The translations under genes and the position numbers were made by a program. From contig NZ_VTRT01000001.1 of the NCBI RefSeq assembly GCF_008274585.1, positions 744,001 to 808,000 on the forward strand: DNA of 64,000 nt. Reading direction: 5' to 3'. Source of the stretch: Pedobacter sp. BS3. Lineage in GTDB: Bacteria; Bacteroidota; Bacteroidia; Sphingobacteriales; Sphingobacteriaceae. The notes under the pieces were generated by a model. That model had not been told where the DNA came from and made no database searches. It saw only the letters and a list, made by a program, of their open reading frames with translations. Positions 36,859 through 45,663 of the stretch are shown here, piece after piece. Within the stretch, counting starts at the first letter, position 1. Each line of letters begins with the position of its first letter.

Positions 36859-37423
36859 CCTTTTTCTCCATACAGATTTTAAGATTCCGCTTGCCGTTTT
36901 GTATATAGCTCTTTACTTTATTCATATCGTACCCGGTTAAACCGGATATTTCCTGGTAGCATTTCTGCTCCAGGTAGAATAACCGGATACTTTTACGCTG
37001 CTCTTCGGGTAATGTTTCAAGGCAGTTTTCCATCATGGTAAGCTGCCGTTCCCGCATAGCACTTATATCAAGATGACTGTCATCCTGAAATTCCATAAAT
37101 TCGTTATCAATAGATACATGCTCATGCCTGCCCGATGAGCGCAGTTGCATTAAACAGTAATTCCTGGCAAGGGTATACAACCAGCTTTTGAAGTTGATTA
37201 CCTGGTGAACCCGGAGCTTTTTTACCAGCTCCTCAAAAATTTGCATTACGGCATCTTTGCTCAATTCTTCGTCTTTCAGGTATTTCAGGCAAAGACCATA
37301 TACCAGCGGCATGTATAGCTGGTAAAGCTGGCCCAGCGTTTTCAGATTACCGCTTTTGCGATATTCTTCCAACAAGTGGTGCTCGTTGATGTGGTCAGAA
37401 TGCTTATCCTTAATAAAGTTCAA
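36845..37423 (-). CDS. ECF-type RNA polymerase sigma factor
   Basis: A 192-residue sigma-70 family protein. Region 2: LGQLYQLYMPLVYGLCLKYL-KDEELSKDAVMQIFEELVKKL, with FKSWLYTLARNYCLMQLR for -10 recognition. Region 4: ETLPEEQRKSIRLFYLEQKC ... YDMNKVKSYIQNGKRNLKI. It overlaps its membrane partner by 14 nt. The regulon is unknown; the position beside the SusC locus is the only hint. Confidence 0.88.
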   Translation of the reverse strand: MNFIKDKHSDHINEHHLLEEYRKSGNLKTLGQLYQLYMPLVYGLCLKYLKDEELSKDAVMQIFEELVKKLRVHQVINFKSWLYTLARNYCLMQLRSSGRHEHVSIDNEFMEFQDDSHLDISAMRERQLTMMENCLETLPEEQRKSIRLFYLEQKCYQEISGLTGYDMNKVKSYIQNGKRNLKICMEKKGGNE

Positions 37424-37658
37424 AATTTGCCCCGTTGTATTTAAACGAACTTAAAATATATTCACAAACTTAAAGATAAAATGCAATTATCCGGTATTTG
37501 CTATGGCTCCTCAAGATAAAGGCAGGTGATTTTTTTCATCATTGTGATCCGCCTATTGGCATTGGCTACGGTAAATAAAATGCTGTTTCTGCACGATGCC
37601 GGTTTAATTAAAAATTACGGGTACAATGATCCGCTTAGGGAAAAATAATAGTAAGATA

Positions 37659-38429
37659 TCACAGGTCTTTAAACCTGATCTCTTTCAGATTAAAAACCTT
37701 TATTCCGTTAACCGTTAATACGTGCAGCAATCCCGAAGCATCCACATCAATAATTCTTCCCTCGAAAGTTTCTCCCGCAGCTTCAAACAAATGCGCTTCA
37801 TTAAACCGGTACAGCTTATCGCGATAAGCATCATCTATAGTTTGTAAGTTACCGGCCTTTAAAATCCCGTACCAGGTATCCATATTGCGGCAAAGTGCTG
37901 ACAATAAAACAGGCAGCTCGTAATCGGCCTGCAAAAGCCTGCTGATAGATGTAACATTTTTAATATCATCCGGAAAATGCCGCTGGTTCACATTGATCCC
38001 GATACCAATAATGGCATATTTCCACGTATTACCCCGGATAATGTTCTCTATGAGCACGCCACCCATTTTATCATCAGCGGCAAATACATCATTAGGCCAT
38101 TTTATTCTGGCTACCGGGCCAATTATTCGCTCTATGGTTTCGTTTATGGCAATACTGATTGCTTTATTCAGGTAAAACTGGTGTGCAATAGCCAGATCAG
38201 ACGTATGCAGCAGCAAGCTGAATGTAAGATTTTTTCCCGGATCAGCCTGCCATTTGCTATTCATCTGCCCTCTGCCAGCGTATTGCTCTTCTGCCAATAT
38301 TACAGTTCCATGAGGTAATGGCTCAAATTTTGACAAACTATTTTTTAAATAGTTATTTGTAGAATCTACCTTTGTAAGAACAATGATTTTTCTACCAACA
38401 ATTAGTTCTGAAAAAGTGTTATTTTGCAA
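37659..38429 (-). CDS. birA: Biotin-[acetyl-CoA-carboxylase] ligase
   Basis: A 256-residue enzyme without the N-terminal DNA-binding domain of E. coli BirA, hence a group I ligase. Motifs: biotinyl-AMP loop GTVILAEEQYAGRGQMNSKW, catalytic KWPNDVF, GGVLIE, and GIGINVNQRHFP. It attaches biotin to the carrier protein of biotin carboxylases. No ATG is available before the conserved part; an in-frame stop lies just upstream of the TTG at 38427-38429, which is taken as the start. It diverges from rsfS across 48 bp, an arrangement common in this family. Confidence 0.92.
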   Translation of the reverse strand: MQNNTFSELIVGRKIIVLTKVDSTNNYLKNSLSKFEPLPHGTVILAEEQYAGRGQMNSKWQADPGKNLTFSLLLHTSDLAIAHQFYLNKAISIAINETIERIIGPVARIKWPNDVFAADDKMGGVLIENIIRGNTWKYAIIGIGINVNQRHFPDDIKNVTSISRLLQADYELPVLLSALCRNMDTWYGILKAGNLQTIDDAYRDKLYRFNEAHLFEAAGETFEGRIIDVDASGLLHVLTVNGIKVFNLKEIRFKDL

Positions 38430-38477
38430 CAGCTAAATGCTTGTAATGATTTAATTTCCAAAACTATAATTTTTTTA

Positions 38478-38852
38478 ATGGTAAAAAACAATCTTCGCAA
38501 TGAATCAACATACATATCTGAATTAATTATTCACGGTATACAGGAGAAAAAGGGGAATGAAATAGTTCGTTTAGACCTTAGAAACATTCATAGTTCGGTG
38601 GCCGACTACTTTGTGGTTTGCCATGCCGAATCGGGTACACAGGTAAGGGCAATTGCCGATAGTGTTGAAGAAGAAGTTTTTAAAGCACTTGGTTTAGAAC
38701 CTTACAGAAAAGAAGGGCTGCAACATGCAGAGTGGATATTGCTTGACTATGTGGATGTTGTAGCGCACATATTTAAAACAGATAAGCGTCAGTATTACGG
38801 CATAGAAGAATTATGGGGGGATGCCGAAATGAAATATTATCAAAGCGCCTGA
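38478..38852 (+). CDS. rsfS: Ribosome silencing factor RsfS
   Basis: A 124-residue protein of the Iojap/RsfS family: ELIIHGIQEKKGNEIVRLDL, SVADYFVVCHAESGTQVRAI, EPYRKEGLQHAEWILLDYVD, VVAHIF, YYGIEELWGDAE. It binds ribosomal protein uL14 and prevents joining of the ribosomal subunits in starvation. The ATG at 38478 was chosen over an upstream TTG that would overlap birA. It precedes ftsH by 52 nt, a conserved pairing in this phylum. Confidence 0.93.
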   Translation: MVKNNLRNESTYISELIIHGIQEKKGNEIVRLDLRNIHSSVADYFVVCHAESGTQVRAIADSVEEEVFKALGLEPYRKEGLQHAEWILLDYVDVVAHIFKTDKRQYYGIEELWGDAEMKYYQSA

Positions 38853-38904
38853 CATGCGTAACCCGCTTATTTATGTTATAATTTTTTGATGTTGTTTAGA
38901 AAAG

Positions 38905-40992
38905 ATGAAAGATAATCAGGATAGAAAACGAAGAACAGTGAAAAAGCTTCCCGGTAAAAAAGTAGTTCCAAAGCCGCCACGGTTTAACATCATGTGGCTG
39001 TATGCTATTATTATTGCCGGATTATTTGCTGTTCAGTATTTATTTAACACCACCAGCGCCAAGCTGATAAATTACCAGAAGTTTGAAAGCGAAATGCTTA
39101 AGCCGCGTGACGTTGAAAAGCTGGTAGCCTATCGCAATAACGACCTGGTGAATGTAGAAGTTTATATTAAAAAAGACCGGCTCGATCAGCCTAAATATAA
39201 TGATGTTAGAGATAAAAGCAACTTTAACACTAACGGGCCGCAATATGTTTTTACCGACGGTTCGTTTGATGCATTGCAGTCCAAGCTGAAAGAGGCCGAA
39301 AAAGATCTGCCCATAGACCAACGCACACCGCTCAGCATTGAGTCCCGCGAAAGCTTTTTTGGAAACTGGTTCCTGCAATTCATCGTACCGGTATTGCTGC
39401 TGATAGGTTTCTGGATTTTCATTATGCGGCGTATGGGTGGTGGCGCAGGTGGTGCAGGCGGCGGCCAGATATTCAATATTGGCAAATCGCGGGCTACGCT
39501 GTTTGACAAAGAATCGCAGGTAAGCGTAACGTTTAACGATGTAGCCGGACTGGAGGAAGCCAAACAGGAAGTAATGGAAATTGTTGATTTCCTGCGTAAT
39601 CCTAAAAAATATACCAACCTGGGCGGTAAAATACCAAAAGGCGCATTGCTGGTAGGTTCGCCGGGTACAGGTAAAACCCTGCTGGCCAAAGCCGTTGCCG
39701 GCGAGGCACAAGTTCCGTTCTTTTCCCTTTCGGGTTCTGACTTTGTGGAAATGTTTGTTGGCGTGGGAGCATCCCGCGTACGCGATTTGTTCAAGCAGGC
39801 AAAAGACAAGGCGCCTTGCATCATTTTTATTGATGAGATAGACGCCATAGGGCGTGCCCGCGGAAAAAACAACATTGTTGGCGGAAACGACGAACGCGAA
39901 AATACCCTGAACCAATTGCTGGTTGAAATGGATGGTTTCGGCACCGATTCAGGTATTATCATCCTGGCTGCAACCAACCGTCCCGATGTGCTGGATTCAG
40001 CGTTATTGCGTCCCGGACGTTTCGACAGGCAGATCTCTATCGATAAGCCGGATTTAAATGGCCGTGAGCAGATATTCAAAGTCCATCTTCAGCCTATCAA
40101 GCTGGCGAAAGATGTAGACGCTAAAAAATTATCGGCTCAAACTCCGGGCTTTGCCGGGGCAGAAATTGCCAACGTATGTAACGAAGCTGCCCTGATAGCC
40201 GCCCGTAAAGACAAACAGGAAGTTGATATGCAGGACTTCCAGGATGCTATTGACCGGGTAATTGGCGGATTGGAAAAGAAAAATAAGATCATATCACCCG
40301 AAGAGAAACGCATTGTAGCTTACCACGAAGCCGGTCACGCTATAGCCGGCTGGTTCCTGGAACATGCCGATCCATTGGTGAAAGTTTCCATCGTTCCGCG
40401 TGGTGTGGCCGCGTTAGGTTATGCGCAATACCTGCCCAAAGAGCAGTTTCTGTATACTACCGAGCAGCTCATGGATGAAATGTCGGTGTCTATGGGTGGA
40501 CGTGTGGCCGAAGATATTGTATTCGGTAAAATTTCTACCGGCGCTTTAAGCGATCTGGAACGCATTACCAAAATGGCTTATGCCATGATAAAAATTTATG
40601 GTATGAACAACCTGGTAGGTAATGTTTCGTTTTACGACCCGCAAGGCGAATACCAGTTTAACAAACCTTACTCTGATACTACAGCCGAGCTGATAGATGC
40701 CGAAGTGCGCAAACTGGTAGATGAAGTTTATAAACGCACTAAAGATTTGTTAATCAGCAAGCGTGACGGACTGGAAAAACTTGCCGCAAAGCTGCTTGAA
40801 AAAGAAGTGCTTTTCCAAAGTGATCTGGAAGAGATCCTGGGAAAACGCCCGTTCGATCACCGTACTACGTACGATAAGTTTGTAAACGGGGAAGCCGCCT
40901 TAAATCCGGATGTAGATAATAACGCTATTCCAAATGAGGTCATTCATCCCGAGCCGGATGATAAATTCGAAGCAGAAAAGAAAGAAGCATAA
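38905..40992 (+). CDS. ftsH: ATP-dependent zinc metalloprotease FtsH
   Basis: A 695-residue membrane AAA+ protease. Two N-terminal helices ([19 protein letters not shown] and [19 protein letters not shown]) bracket a periplasmic domain. The AAA module has VGSPGTGKT (about 250-258), [12 protein letters not shown] and the SRH with [16 protein letters not shown]. The M41 protease carries HEAGH (His474, His478) for zinc. It degrades unneeded or damaged membrane proteins. A Gly-rich stretch (GGGAGGAGGG) follows helix two. It lies within a birA-rsfS-ftsH-LUD order typical of Sphingobacteria. Confidence 0.97.
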   Translation: MKDNQDRKRRTVKKLPGKKVVPKPPRFNIMWLYAIIIAGLFAVQYLFNTTSAKLINYQKFESEMLKPRDVEKLVAYRNNDLVNVEVYIKKDRLDQPKYNDVRDKSNFNTNGPQYVFTDGSFDALQSKLKEAEKDLPIDQRTPLSIESRESFFGNWFLQFIVPVLLLIGFWIFIMRRMGGGAGGAGGGQIFNIGKSRATLFDKESQVSVTFNDVAGLEEAKQEVMEIVDFLRNPKKYTNLGGKIPKGALLVGSPGTGKTLLAKAVAGEAQVPFFSLSGSDFVEMFVGVGASRVRDLFKQAKDKAPCIIFIDEIDAIGRARGKNNIVGGNDERENTLNQLLVEMDGFGTDSGIIILAATNRPDVLDSALLRPGRFDRQISIDKPDLNGREQIFKVHLQPIKLAKDVDAKKLSAQTPGFAGAEIANVCNEAALIAARKDKQEVDMQDFQDAIDRVIGGLEKKNKIISPEEKRIVAYHEAGHAIAGWFLEHADPLVKVSIVPRGVAALGYAQYLPKEQFLYTTEQLMDEMSVSMGGRVAEDIVFGKISTGALSDLERITKMAYAMIKIYGMNNLVGNVSFYDPQGEYQFNKPYSDTTAELIDAEVRKLVDEVYKRTKDLLISKRDGLEKLAAKLLEKEVLFQSDLEEILGKRPFDHRTTYDKFVNGEAALNPDVDNNAIPNEVIHPEPDDKFEAEKKEA

Positions 40993-41017
40993 ATAAGCAT
41001 TATTTCTCCGGATAACT

Positions 41018-41164
41018 GGGGCTGACCAAAAAGCTTTCGTCATCCCGATCCCTCCCGTACATACGGGATCGGGAGAGGGATCTCCGCCAAAAGTACTTAG
41101 GAAAGAGATTTCTCCTCCTAAGGTCGTCGAAATGACGCTGCTTTTTGACTTTTTGGTCAGCCCC
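41018..41164. repeat. 147-bp interspersed element with 16-bp terminal inverted repeats
   Basis: GGGGCTGACCAAAAAG (41018-41033) is matched exactly in inverse at 41149-41164. Inside lie a hairpin-forming GATCCCTCCCGT-ACGGGATCGGGA stretch and an inverted TTTCGTCAT/ATGACG pair. There is no coding capacity. It occupies nearly the whole gap between ftsH and the LUD gene and ends 22 nt before that gene's ATG. Confidence 0.85.
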
Positions 41165-41186
41165 TATGTCAAATATTCAGCTAACT

Positions 41187-41831
41187 ATGGCCGATAATAC
41201 TACTTCAAAAGAGAAGCTACTCAAAAAGATCCGTAAAGCATTGTTAGAGAAGCGGGATAATCCATATCCCAACCTCGAAGAATTGCCGCTTTACGCACCC
41301 GCTGATGAAGCGCTTGAAGTAATATTTGCCGAACAGCTAACCCAGGTAGCCGGTAAATTTGTTTTCTGCGAAGACGAGCTCCAGTTCATTGAAAGCCTGC
41401 TGATCCTAACCGACGAACGTAGCTGGCGCAAAATTTACTGCTGGGAAAAGCCTTTACAGGATATCCTTTCAACGTACGAATTTCCCTTTTACAGCACTGA
41501 TACCGGTTTTTTACAGGCCGAAGTAGGTATTACCCTGTGTGAATCATTAATAGCACGCAATGGCAGTGTGCTGGTCTCTAACGGCTCTCAGGCTGGCAGA
41601 CGGTTAAGCATTTATCCGCATTATCATATTGTGGTGGCTTACACATCACAACTGGTTCTCGACTTGAAGGATGCCTTTAAAAGGTTAAAAGAGAAATACC
41701 CGGAGCAGCTTCCTACCATGATATCAAATGTTACCGGCCCCAGCCGTACCGCCGATATTGAAAAAACATTAGTCCTCGGCGCCCACGGCCCTAAAGAGCT
41801 TATTGTTTTTCTGATTGATGATAAGGTTTAG
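41187..41831 (+). CDS. LUD-domain protein (LutC/YkgG-like)
   Basis: A 214-residue protein of the LUD family: ELQFIESLLIL, DTGFLQAEVGITLCESLIAR, NGSVLVSNGSQAGRRLSIYP, HYHIVVAYTSQLVLDL, and MISNVTGPSRTADIEKTLVL-GAHGPKEL. LutC members support L-lactate oxidation by LutAB, but this copy has no lutA/lutB neighbour and sits after ftsH, its usual place in Sphingobacteria, so its role is open. The ATG at 41187 (MADNTTSKEKLL) is preferred. A start at 41166 is possible, and a TTG at 41145 would place the start inside the repeat element. Confidence 0.85.
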   Translation: MADNTTSKEKLLKKIRKALLEKRDNPYPNLEELPLYAPADEALEVIFAEQLTQVAGKFVFCEDELQFIESLLILTDERSWRKIYCWEKPLQDILSTYEFPFYSTDTGFLQAEVGITLCESLIARNGSVLVSNGSQAGRRLSIYPHYHIVVAYTSQLVLDLKDAFKRLKEKYPEQLPTMISNVTGPSRTADIEKTLVLGAHGPKELIVFLIDDKV

Positions 41832-42257
41832 TTGATTAGATATGTTAGTTGGTTAGTTGTTAGTGATTAGTTTGCCCTACGCCTTAAACCTTCCACCTTT
41901 TGCCTCTCTCTATGTCTTTGTCTTGTCTCTTGTTTCTATATTCTTATATTCTTGTTTAGCCTCACCCCCAACCCCTCTCCGAAGGAAAGGGGAGGCCGGC
42001 AGTGCTTCTATCTTGTTTCTTACTTCTATGCTCTTGTTTCTCACTATTGCTTCCGGACTTTTCTGACTTTCCCGGCTTCCGGACTATGAACTATGAACTA
42101 TGAACCATGAACTATGAACCATGAACTATGAACCATGAACTATGAACCATGAACTATGAGCCATAAGCCATAAGCTACCCTATGCTTTAAACCCTCCGCC
42201 TTCAACCTAAAACGTAGCACGTAAAACTTATAATCTTCCGTCTTCCAGCCCTCTACC
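41832..42257. other. 426-bp gene-free, repeat-rich intergenic region
   Basis: Between the LUD gene and aminopeptidase P. It is full of short reiterated phrases (TTGTTTCT-type, CTTCTATCTTGTTTC, CCGGCTTCCGGACT). It contains the common Bacteroidota motif CCCCTCTCC-GAA-GGAAAGGGG (41972-41992, one mismatch) and the heptamer array at 42084-42174. Short open frames in it have no protein character. Confidence 0.7.
42084..42174. repeat. Tandem array of 13 heptamers (CTATGAA/CCATGAA)
   Basis: Thirteen 7-bp units without gaps: three CTATGAA, then alternating CCATGAA and CTATGAA, closing with CTATGAG and two CCATAAG. The alternation gives a 14-bp higher-order unit. The unit number is prime to 3, so any frame cycles through all phases; it is unlikely to be coding. 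Confidence 0.9.
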
Positions 42258-43550
42258 TTATACCTCGTTCATCAGTTCCTCAATCTCTTCCGCTTCAAGC
42301 GGTATATCAGCCATCAGGTCAATATTTCCGTCGGTAGTTAGTAGTATATCATTTTCTAACCGTATGCCTAAACCTTCTTCACGAATATAGATGCCAGGCT
42401 CACACGTCAGAATATTTCCGGCCTCAAAAGGTGTGTATCTTCCGGCAAAATCGTGAACATCAATACCCAGATGATGCGAAACGCCGTGCATAAAATATTT
42501 CTTATACAGCGGCACCTTCGGATTTTGCTTTGCCACATCATGCTTATCCAATAAGCCTAACCCGATCAGCTCAGATTCCATGATCCGCCCTACTTCATCC
42601 TGGTATTCGTTCCAGACGGCTCCGGGCTTAAGTAACTTTTTAGCTTCAATCATTACACGGTGTACAGCATTGTAAACATCTTTTTGCCGTTTTGTAAAAC
42701 GACCGTTTACCGGGATAGAGCGACTAAGATCCGCATTATAATTAGCGTACTCTGCGGCAAAGTCAAATAGAATCACATCCCCGTCCTTACAAACCTGGTT
42801 ATTATCTGTATAATGAAGTATAACAGCATTGTTACCTGAAGCGATAATCGGACTATACGCATGGCCTGTTGCCCCCTGCCGGATAAACTCATGAATGATT
42901 TCGGCCTCAATTTCATACTCTTTAACGCCAGGTTTTACAAACTTAAGCACACGGATAAAAGCATCGCGGGTAATGCTGCATGCTTTTCTGGTCAGTTCTA
43001 CCTCGATAGTTGATTTTACAGCACGAAGCCCTCTTAATATAGGAGCCATGCGCTCATAATGATGCAGTGGAAACCGGTCTTTCATCTGCCGGATAAAGCG
43101 TAGATCCCGGTAGGGAACAGTTATCTCAGACCGGTCGTTCTCATTGGTATTCAGGTATATAGTGTCTGCATAGTGCGCTATACTTTGCAAAATATTATCA
43201 AAGTCTTCCAGCCAGTATATCGCCTGGATACCTGATGCCCGTTGAGCCTCTTCTTTGGTATATTTATGTCCTTCCCAAACAGCAATATGCTCATTGGTCT
43301 GTCTTAAAAACAGTACTTCTCTGTATAGTGGATTAGGACAATCCGGATATAAAAGTAAAATAGTTTGCTCCTGGTCAATTCCGCTTAAATAAAATAAATC
43401 GGCATTTTGCTTAAAATTAAAATTCTGGTCGCCGCTTCGCATATACTCATCGTTGGCATTTAATATGGCTATAGAATTGTTTTTCAGATGTTTAACAAAA
43501 GCCGCTCTGTTGCTTATAAACAAGGTATTATCGATATAAGGGTATTTCAT
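42258..43550 (-). CDS. pepP: Xaa-Pro aminopeptidase (aminopeptidase P, M24B)
   Basis: A 430-residue cytoplasmic metalloprotease. The N-terminal creatinase-like domain has FLRQTNEHIAVWEGHKYT. The C-terminal pita-bread domain supplies the five metal ligands: Asp in ILFDFAAEY, Asp in NADLSRSIPV, His in HGVSHHLGIDVHDF, Glu in CEPGIYI and Glu in RLENDILLT. It removes N-terminal residues in front of proline. Length is normal for the family. It is convergent to the LUD gene and divergent from the ompA-like gene. Confidence 0.93.
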   Translation of the reverse strand: MKYPYIDNTLFISNRAAFVKHLKNNSIAILNANDEYMRSGDQNFNFKQNADLFYLSGIDQEQTILLLYPDCPNPLYREVLFLRQTNEHIAVWEGHKYTKEEAQRASGIQAIYWLEDFDNILQSIAHYADTIYLNTNENDRSEITVPYRDLRFIRQMKDRFPLHHYERMAPILRGLRAVKSTIEVELTRKACSITRDAFIRVLKFVKPGVKEYEIEAEIIHEFIRQGATGHAYSPIIASGNNAVILHYTDNNQVCKDGDVILFDFAAEYANYNADLSRSIPVNGRFTKRQKDVYNAVHRVMIEAKKLLKPGAVWNEYQDEVGRIMESELIGLGLLDKHDVAKQNPKVPLYKKYFMHGVSHHLGIDVHDFAGRYTPFEAGNILTCEPGIYIREEGLGIRLENDILLTTDGNIDLMADIPLEAEEIEELMNEV

Positions 43551-43631
43551 TTTTAAAAAAATCCGGAGATATTAAAAACAATAAAATATAAAATTTGTTG
43601 CTGAAACTAAATTGGAACAATTATTGTATAA

Positions 43632-43662
43632 TTTGGCAAAACCAAACTTATAATTATTTTTG
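43632..43662 (+). promoter_or_regulatory. Strong Bacteroidota promoter of the OmpA-family gene
   Basis: TTTG (43632-43635), 19-bp spacer, TATTTTTG (43655-43662), in an AT-rich setting. The leader to the ATG at 43712 is about 43 nt and contains TTTAACAAAAACAG just before the start. This fits a highly expressed outer membrane protein. Confidence 0.75.
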
Positions 43663-43711
43663 CAGAAAATTACACAATTAAAAATTGTTTAACCTTTAAC
43701 AAAAACAGAAC

Positions 43712-45040
43712 ATGAATTATTCTACGATTAAAAAAGTTGTTGCTTGTTCTATGATAGCAGCGCTTGGCGTTACTTCAGCGAGCGCACAGGACGGCACAAC
43801 TTCTTCTTCTGCCAAGGTATTTGGCGGTAGAGCACAGTACAGAACTTGGTCATTAGGTGTTAACGCAGGTGTATTAATGCCTGTTGCAGTAACTGGTGGT
43901 TCAGATGATTTTGCCAACTGGGATGTGAAATTAGGCTATGGCTTAACCTTGCGTAAGCAGTTAGGCCACGCTTTCGGATTAGAATTAGCCGGTTTAAGAG
44001 GCGATCTTTCTGGTAGCAACAGCAGCGCTACTGATATTGCCGCAACTGACCGTCGTTCTTTTGAAACTGAATTAGGTTGGGCCGGAAGCTTATCGGGTGT
44101 GGTTAACGTAGCCACTGTAGACTTTTTACGTCGCGAAAACTCAGTTAACTTCATCGTAAAAGCAGGTTACGGCTTTGCAGGTTACGCTCCTAAAACCGTA
44201 AATGCCGCTAATGTAGCTTTAGACTGGAAAGGAAAAGCCGGAAGCAGTGGTGATAAAGATTATGTGATCGGCGCATTTATTCCTGTAGGTGTAGGTGTTA
44301 AATTCAAACTGTCTAACCGCGTTAACTTTGACTTAGGTTACAACATGTACTTTGTAGATGCTGATAACCTGGATGGTACTTATGCAAAAGGTACTTCTAA
44401 AGATAAGTTCTCTTATGGTTACGGCGGTCTTGAGTTCTCTTTGGGTAAATCATCTAAACCAAACTTAGACTGGGTTAACCCTGTAGCTATGATGTATGAT
44501 GAGTTGAAAGACAATACACTGCGTCAGGAAGTAGAAGCTTTAAAAGGCCGTGTGTCAACTTTAGAAAATACTGTTAACCAATTAGCTGCTGATGCAGACG
44601 GTGATGGTGTTTCTGATAAATTTGACAAATGCCCTGGAACTCCTGCAGGTACTGTTGTTGATGGTTCTGGATGCCCTATCAAATTCCCTGAGCCTGCTGC
44701 TACAACTACCTCTTCTGGAAACTATTCAAACATCCAGTTCGAGTTCGATAGCTCTGTATTAAAAACTTCTTCTTACCCTACATTAGATCAAGTTTCTGCA
44801 GACTTAAGAGCAGACAACACTAAGACTATCACTTTATCAGGATATGCTTCTGCCGAAGGTACCGAAGCTTACAACCTGAAATTATCTAAAGATCGTGCTA
44901 ACTCAGTAAAAACTTACCTGGTTAACTCTGGTGTAGATGCAAAACGCATCACTATTAAAGCTTTTGGTGAATCTAACCCAATTGCTGACAACAGCACTGA
45001 AGAAGGACGTATCTTAAACCGTCGTGTTGAATTCAAATAA
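43712..45040 (+). CDS. OmpA-family outer membrane protein
   Basis: A 442-residue protein with signal peptide ending TSASAQ. An N-terminal beta-barrel (about 40-255) has alternating strands (WSLGVNAGVLMPVAVTG, WDVKLGYGLTLRKQLG, VNFDLGYNMYFV). A short coiled coil (LRQEVEALKGRVSTLENTV) leads into a calcium-binding type-3-like repeat (DADGDGVSDKFDKCPGTPAG). The OmpA peptidoglycan-binding domain ends the protein (IQFEFDSSVLKTSSYPTLDQ, YASAEGTEAYNLKLSKDRA, GEEGRILNRRVEF-type end). It links the outer membrane to the cell wall. Codon use is simpler and more biased (GCT, GTT, TCT) than its neighbours, as expected for a very abundant protein. It has a strong promoter before it and a strong terminator after it. 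Confidence 0.95.
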   Translation: MNYSTIKKVVACSMIAALGVTSASAQDGTTSSSAKVFGGRAQYRTWSLGVNAGVLMPVAVTGGSDDFANWDVKLGYGLTLRKQLGHAFGLELAGLRGDLSGSNSSATDIAATDRRSFETELGWAGSLSGVVNVATVDFLRRENSVNFIVKAGYGFAGYAPKTVNAANVALDWKGKAGSSGDKDYVIGAFIPVGVGVKFKLSNRVNFDLGYNMYFVDADNLDGTYAKGTSKDKFSYGYGGLEFSLGKSSKPNLDWVNPVAMMYDELKDNTLRQEVEALKGRVSTLENTVNQLAADADGDGVSDKFDKCPGTPAGTVVDGSGCPIKFPEPAATTTSSGNYSNIQFEFDSSVLKTSSYPTLDQVSADLRADNTKTITLSGYASAEGTEAYNLKLSKDRANSVKTYLVNSGVDAKRITIKAFGESNPIADNSTEEGRILNRRVEFK

Positions 45041-45065
45041 TAATGTATAAATAAGCATATTATTT

Positions 45066-45106
45066 AAAAAAAGCCCCCCGCCAGTTGGTGGGGGGCTTTT
45101 TATTTT
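45066..45106 (+). terminator. Rho-independent terminator after the OmpA-family gene
   Basis: AAAAGCCCCCC (45069-45079) pairs with GGGGGGCTTTT (45090-45100); the stem extends inward (GCC/GGT with one G-U) over an AGTT loop, followed by TTTTTATTTTT. Confidence 0.92.
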
Positions 45107-45119
45107 TACATTTGTTTAT

Positions 45120-45263
45120 ATGTATTTTTTCAGAAAAAAAGATCCAAACCGGCCAACAAGCTTTAACCTGAAAGTAATGCATTTTATCAATGCCCTGGCC
45201 ATATTGTTGTTTGTAGCCGGGCTGATATATAAACTAATAGATTGGTTCATTCTAAAGAAATAA
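45120..45263 (+). CDS. Small membrane protein (47 residues), DUF6728-like
   Basis: Starts MYFFRKKDPNRPTSFNLKVM, then one hydrophobic helix (INALAILLFVAGLIYKLIDW) and a basic tail FILKK. The positive-inside rule places the N-terminus in the cytoplasm. The opening phrase matches what I recall of DUF6728, short membrane proteins conserved in Sphingobacteria, usually before ridA. Its stop is 2 nt before the ridA start, so they are co-translated. Function unknown. Confidence 0.75.
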   Translation: MYFFRKKDPNRPTSFNLKVMHFINALAILLFVAGLIYKLIDWFILKK

Positions 45264-45265
45264 GT

Positions 45266-45646
45266 GTGAAAAGAATTATTAAAACCACCAATGCTCCTGC
45301 ACCGATAGGCCCGTATAACCAGGCGGTAAAGGCAGGTGATTTTTTATACGTGTCGGGGCAGATTGCTATTAATACCACATCAGGTGAATTAGTAACCGGC
45401 AACATTGAAGCAGAAACCGAGCAGGTAATGAAAAATATAGATGCCATTCTTCGTGAAGCAGGCTATAGCTTTTCTGATATCATAAAAACGACCATTTTTT
45501 TGAGTAACATGAATTTATTTGCACAGGTAAATGAAATTTATGGCTCTTATTTCACAGCTGATTTTCCGGCCAGGGAAACTGTAGCCGTAGCCGGATTACC
45601 TAAAAACGTAAATGTAGAAATCTCGGTAGTTGCCTACCGGCAGTAA
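45266..45646 (+). CDS. ridA: RidA family enamine/imine deaminase
   Basis: A 126-residue protein beginning at GTG (VKRIIKTTNAPAPIGPYNQA). Hallmarks: GPYNQAV, LYVSGQIAINTTSGELV, EAGYSFSDIIKTTIFLSNMN, FPARETVAVAGLPKNVNVEI with the catalytic Arg. It hydrolyses reactive 2-aminoacrylate-type enamines and so protects PLP enzymes. The GTG lies 2 nt after the small membrane-protein gene. A TTG start upstream would overlap that gene and add unconserved residues. Confidence 0.94.
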   Translation: MKRIIKTTNAPAPIGPYNQAVKAGDFLYVSGQIAINTTSGELVTGNIEAETEQVMKNIDAILREAGYSFSDIIKTTIFLSNMNLFAQVNEIYGSYFTADFPARETVAVAGLPKNVNVEISVVAYRQ

Positions 45647-45663
45647 CATAAATCTATTTTCTG

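Noticed and set aside
39040-40079. Long open frames on the minus strand opposite ftsH (about 290 codons)
   Set aside because: They lie wholly inside a clear ftsH gene, have no family marks and read as composition-driven antisense frames.
41145-41186. TTG start for the LUD protein inside the repeat element
   Set aside because: It would code part of the inverted repeat end; the ATG at 41187 begins the conserved-looking protein.
41857-42066. 69-codon frame in the LUD-pepP gap
   Set aside because: Built from intergenic repeat phrases (TTGTTTCT and CCCCTCTCC types); no protein character.
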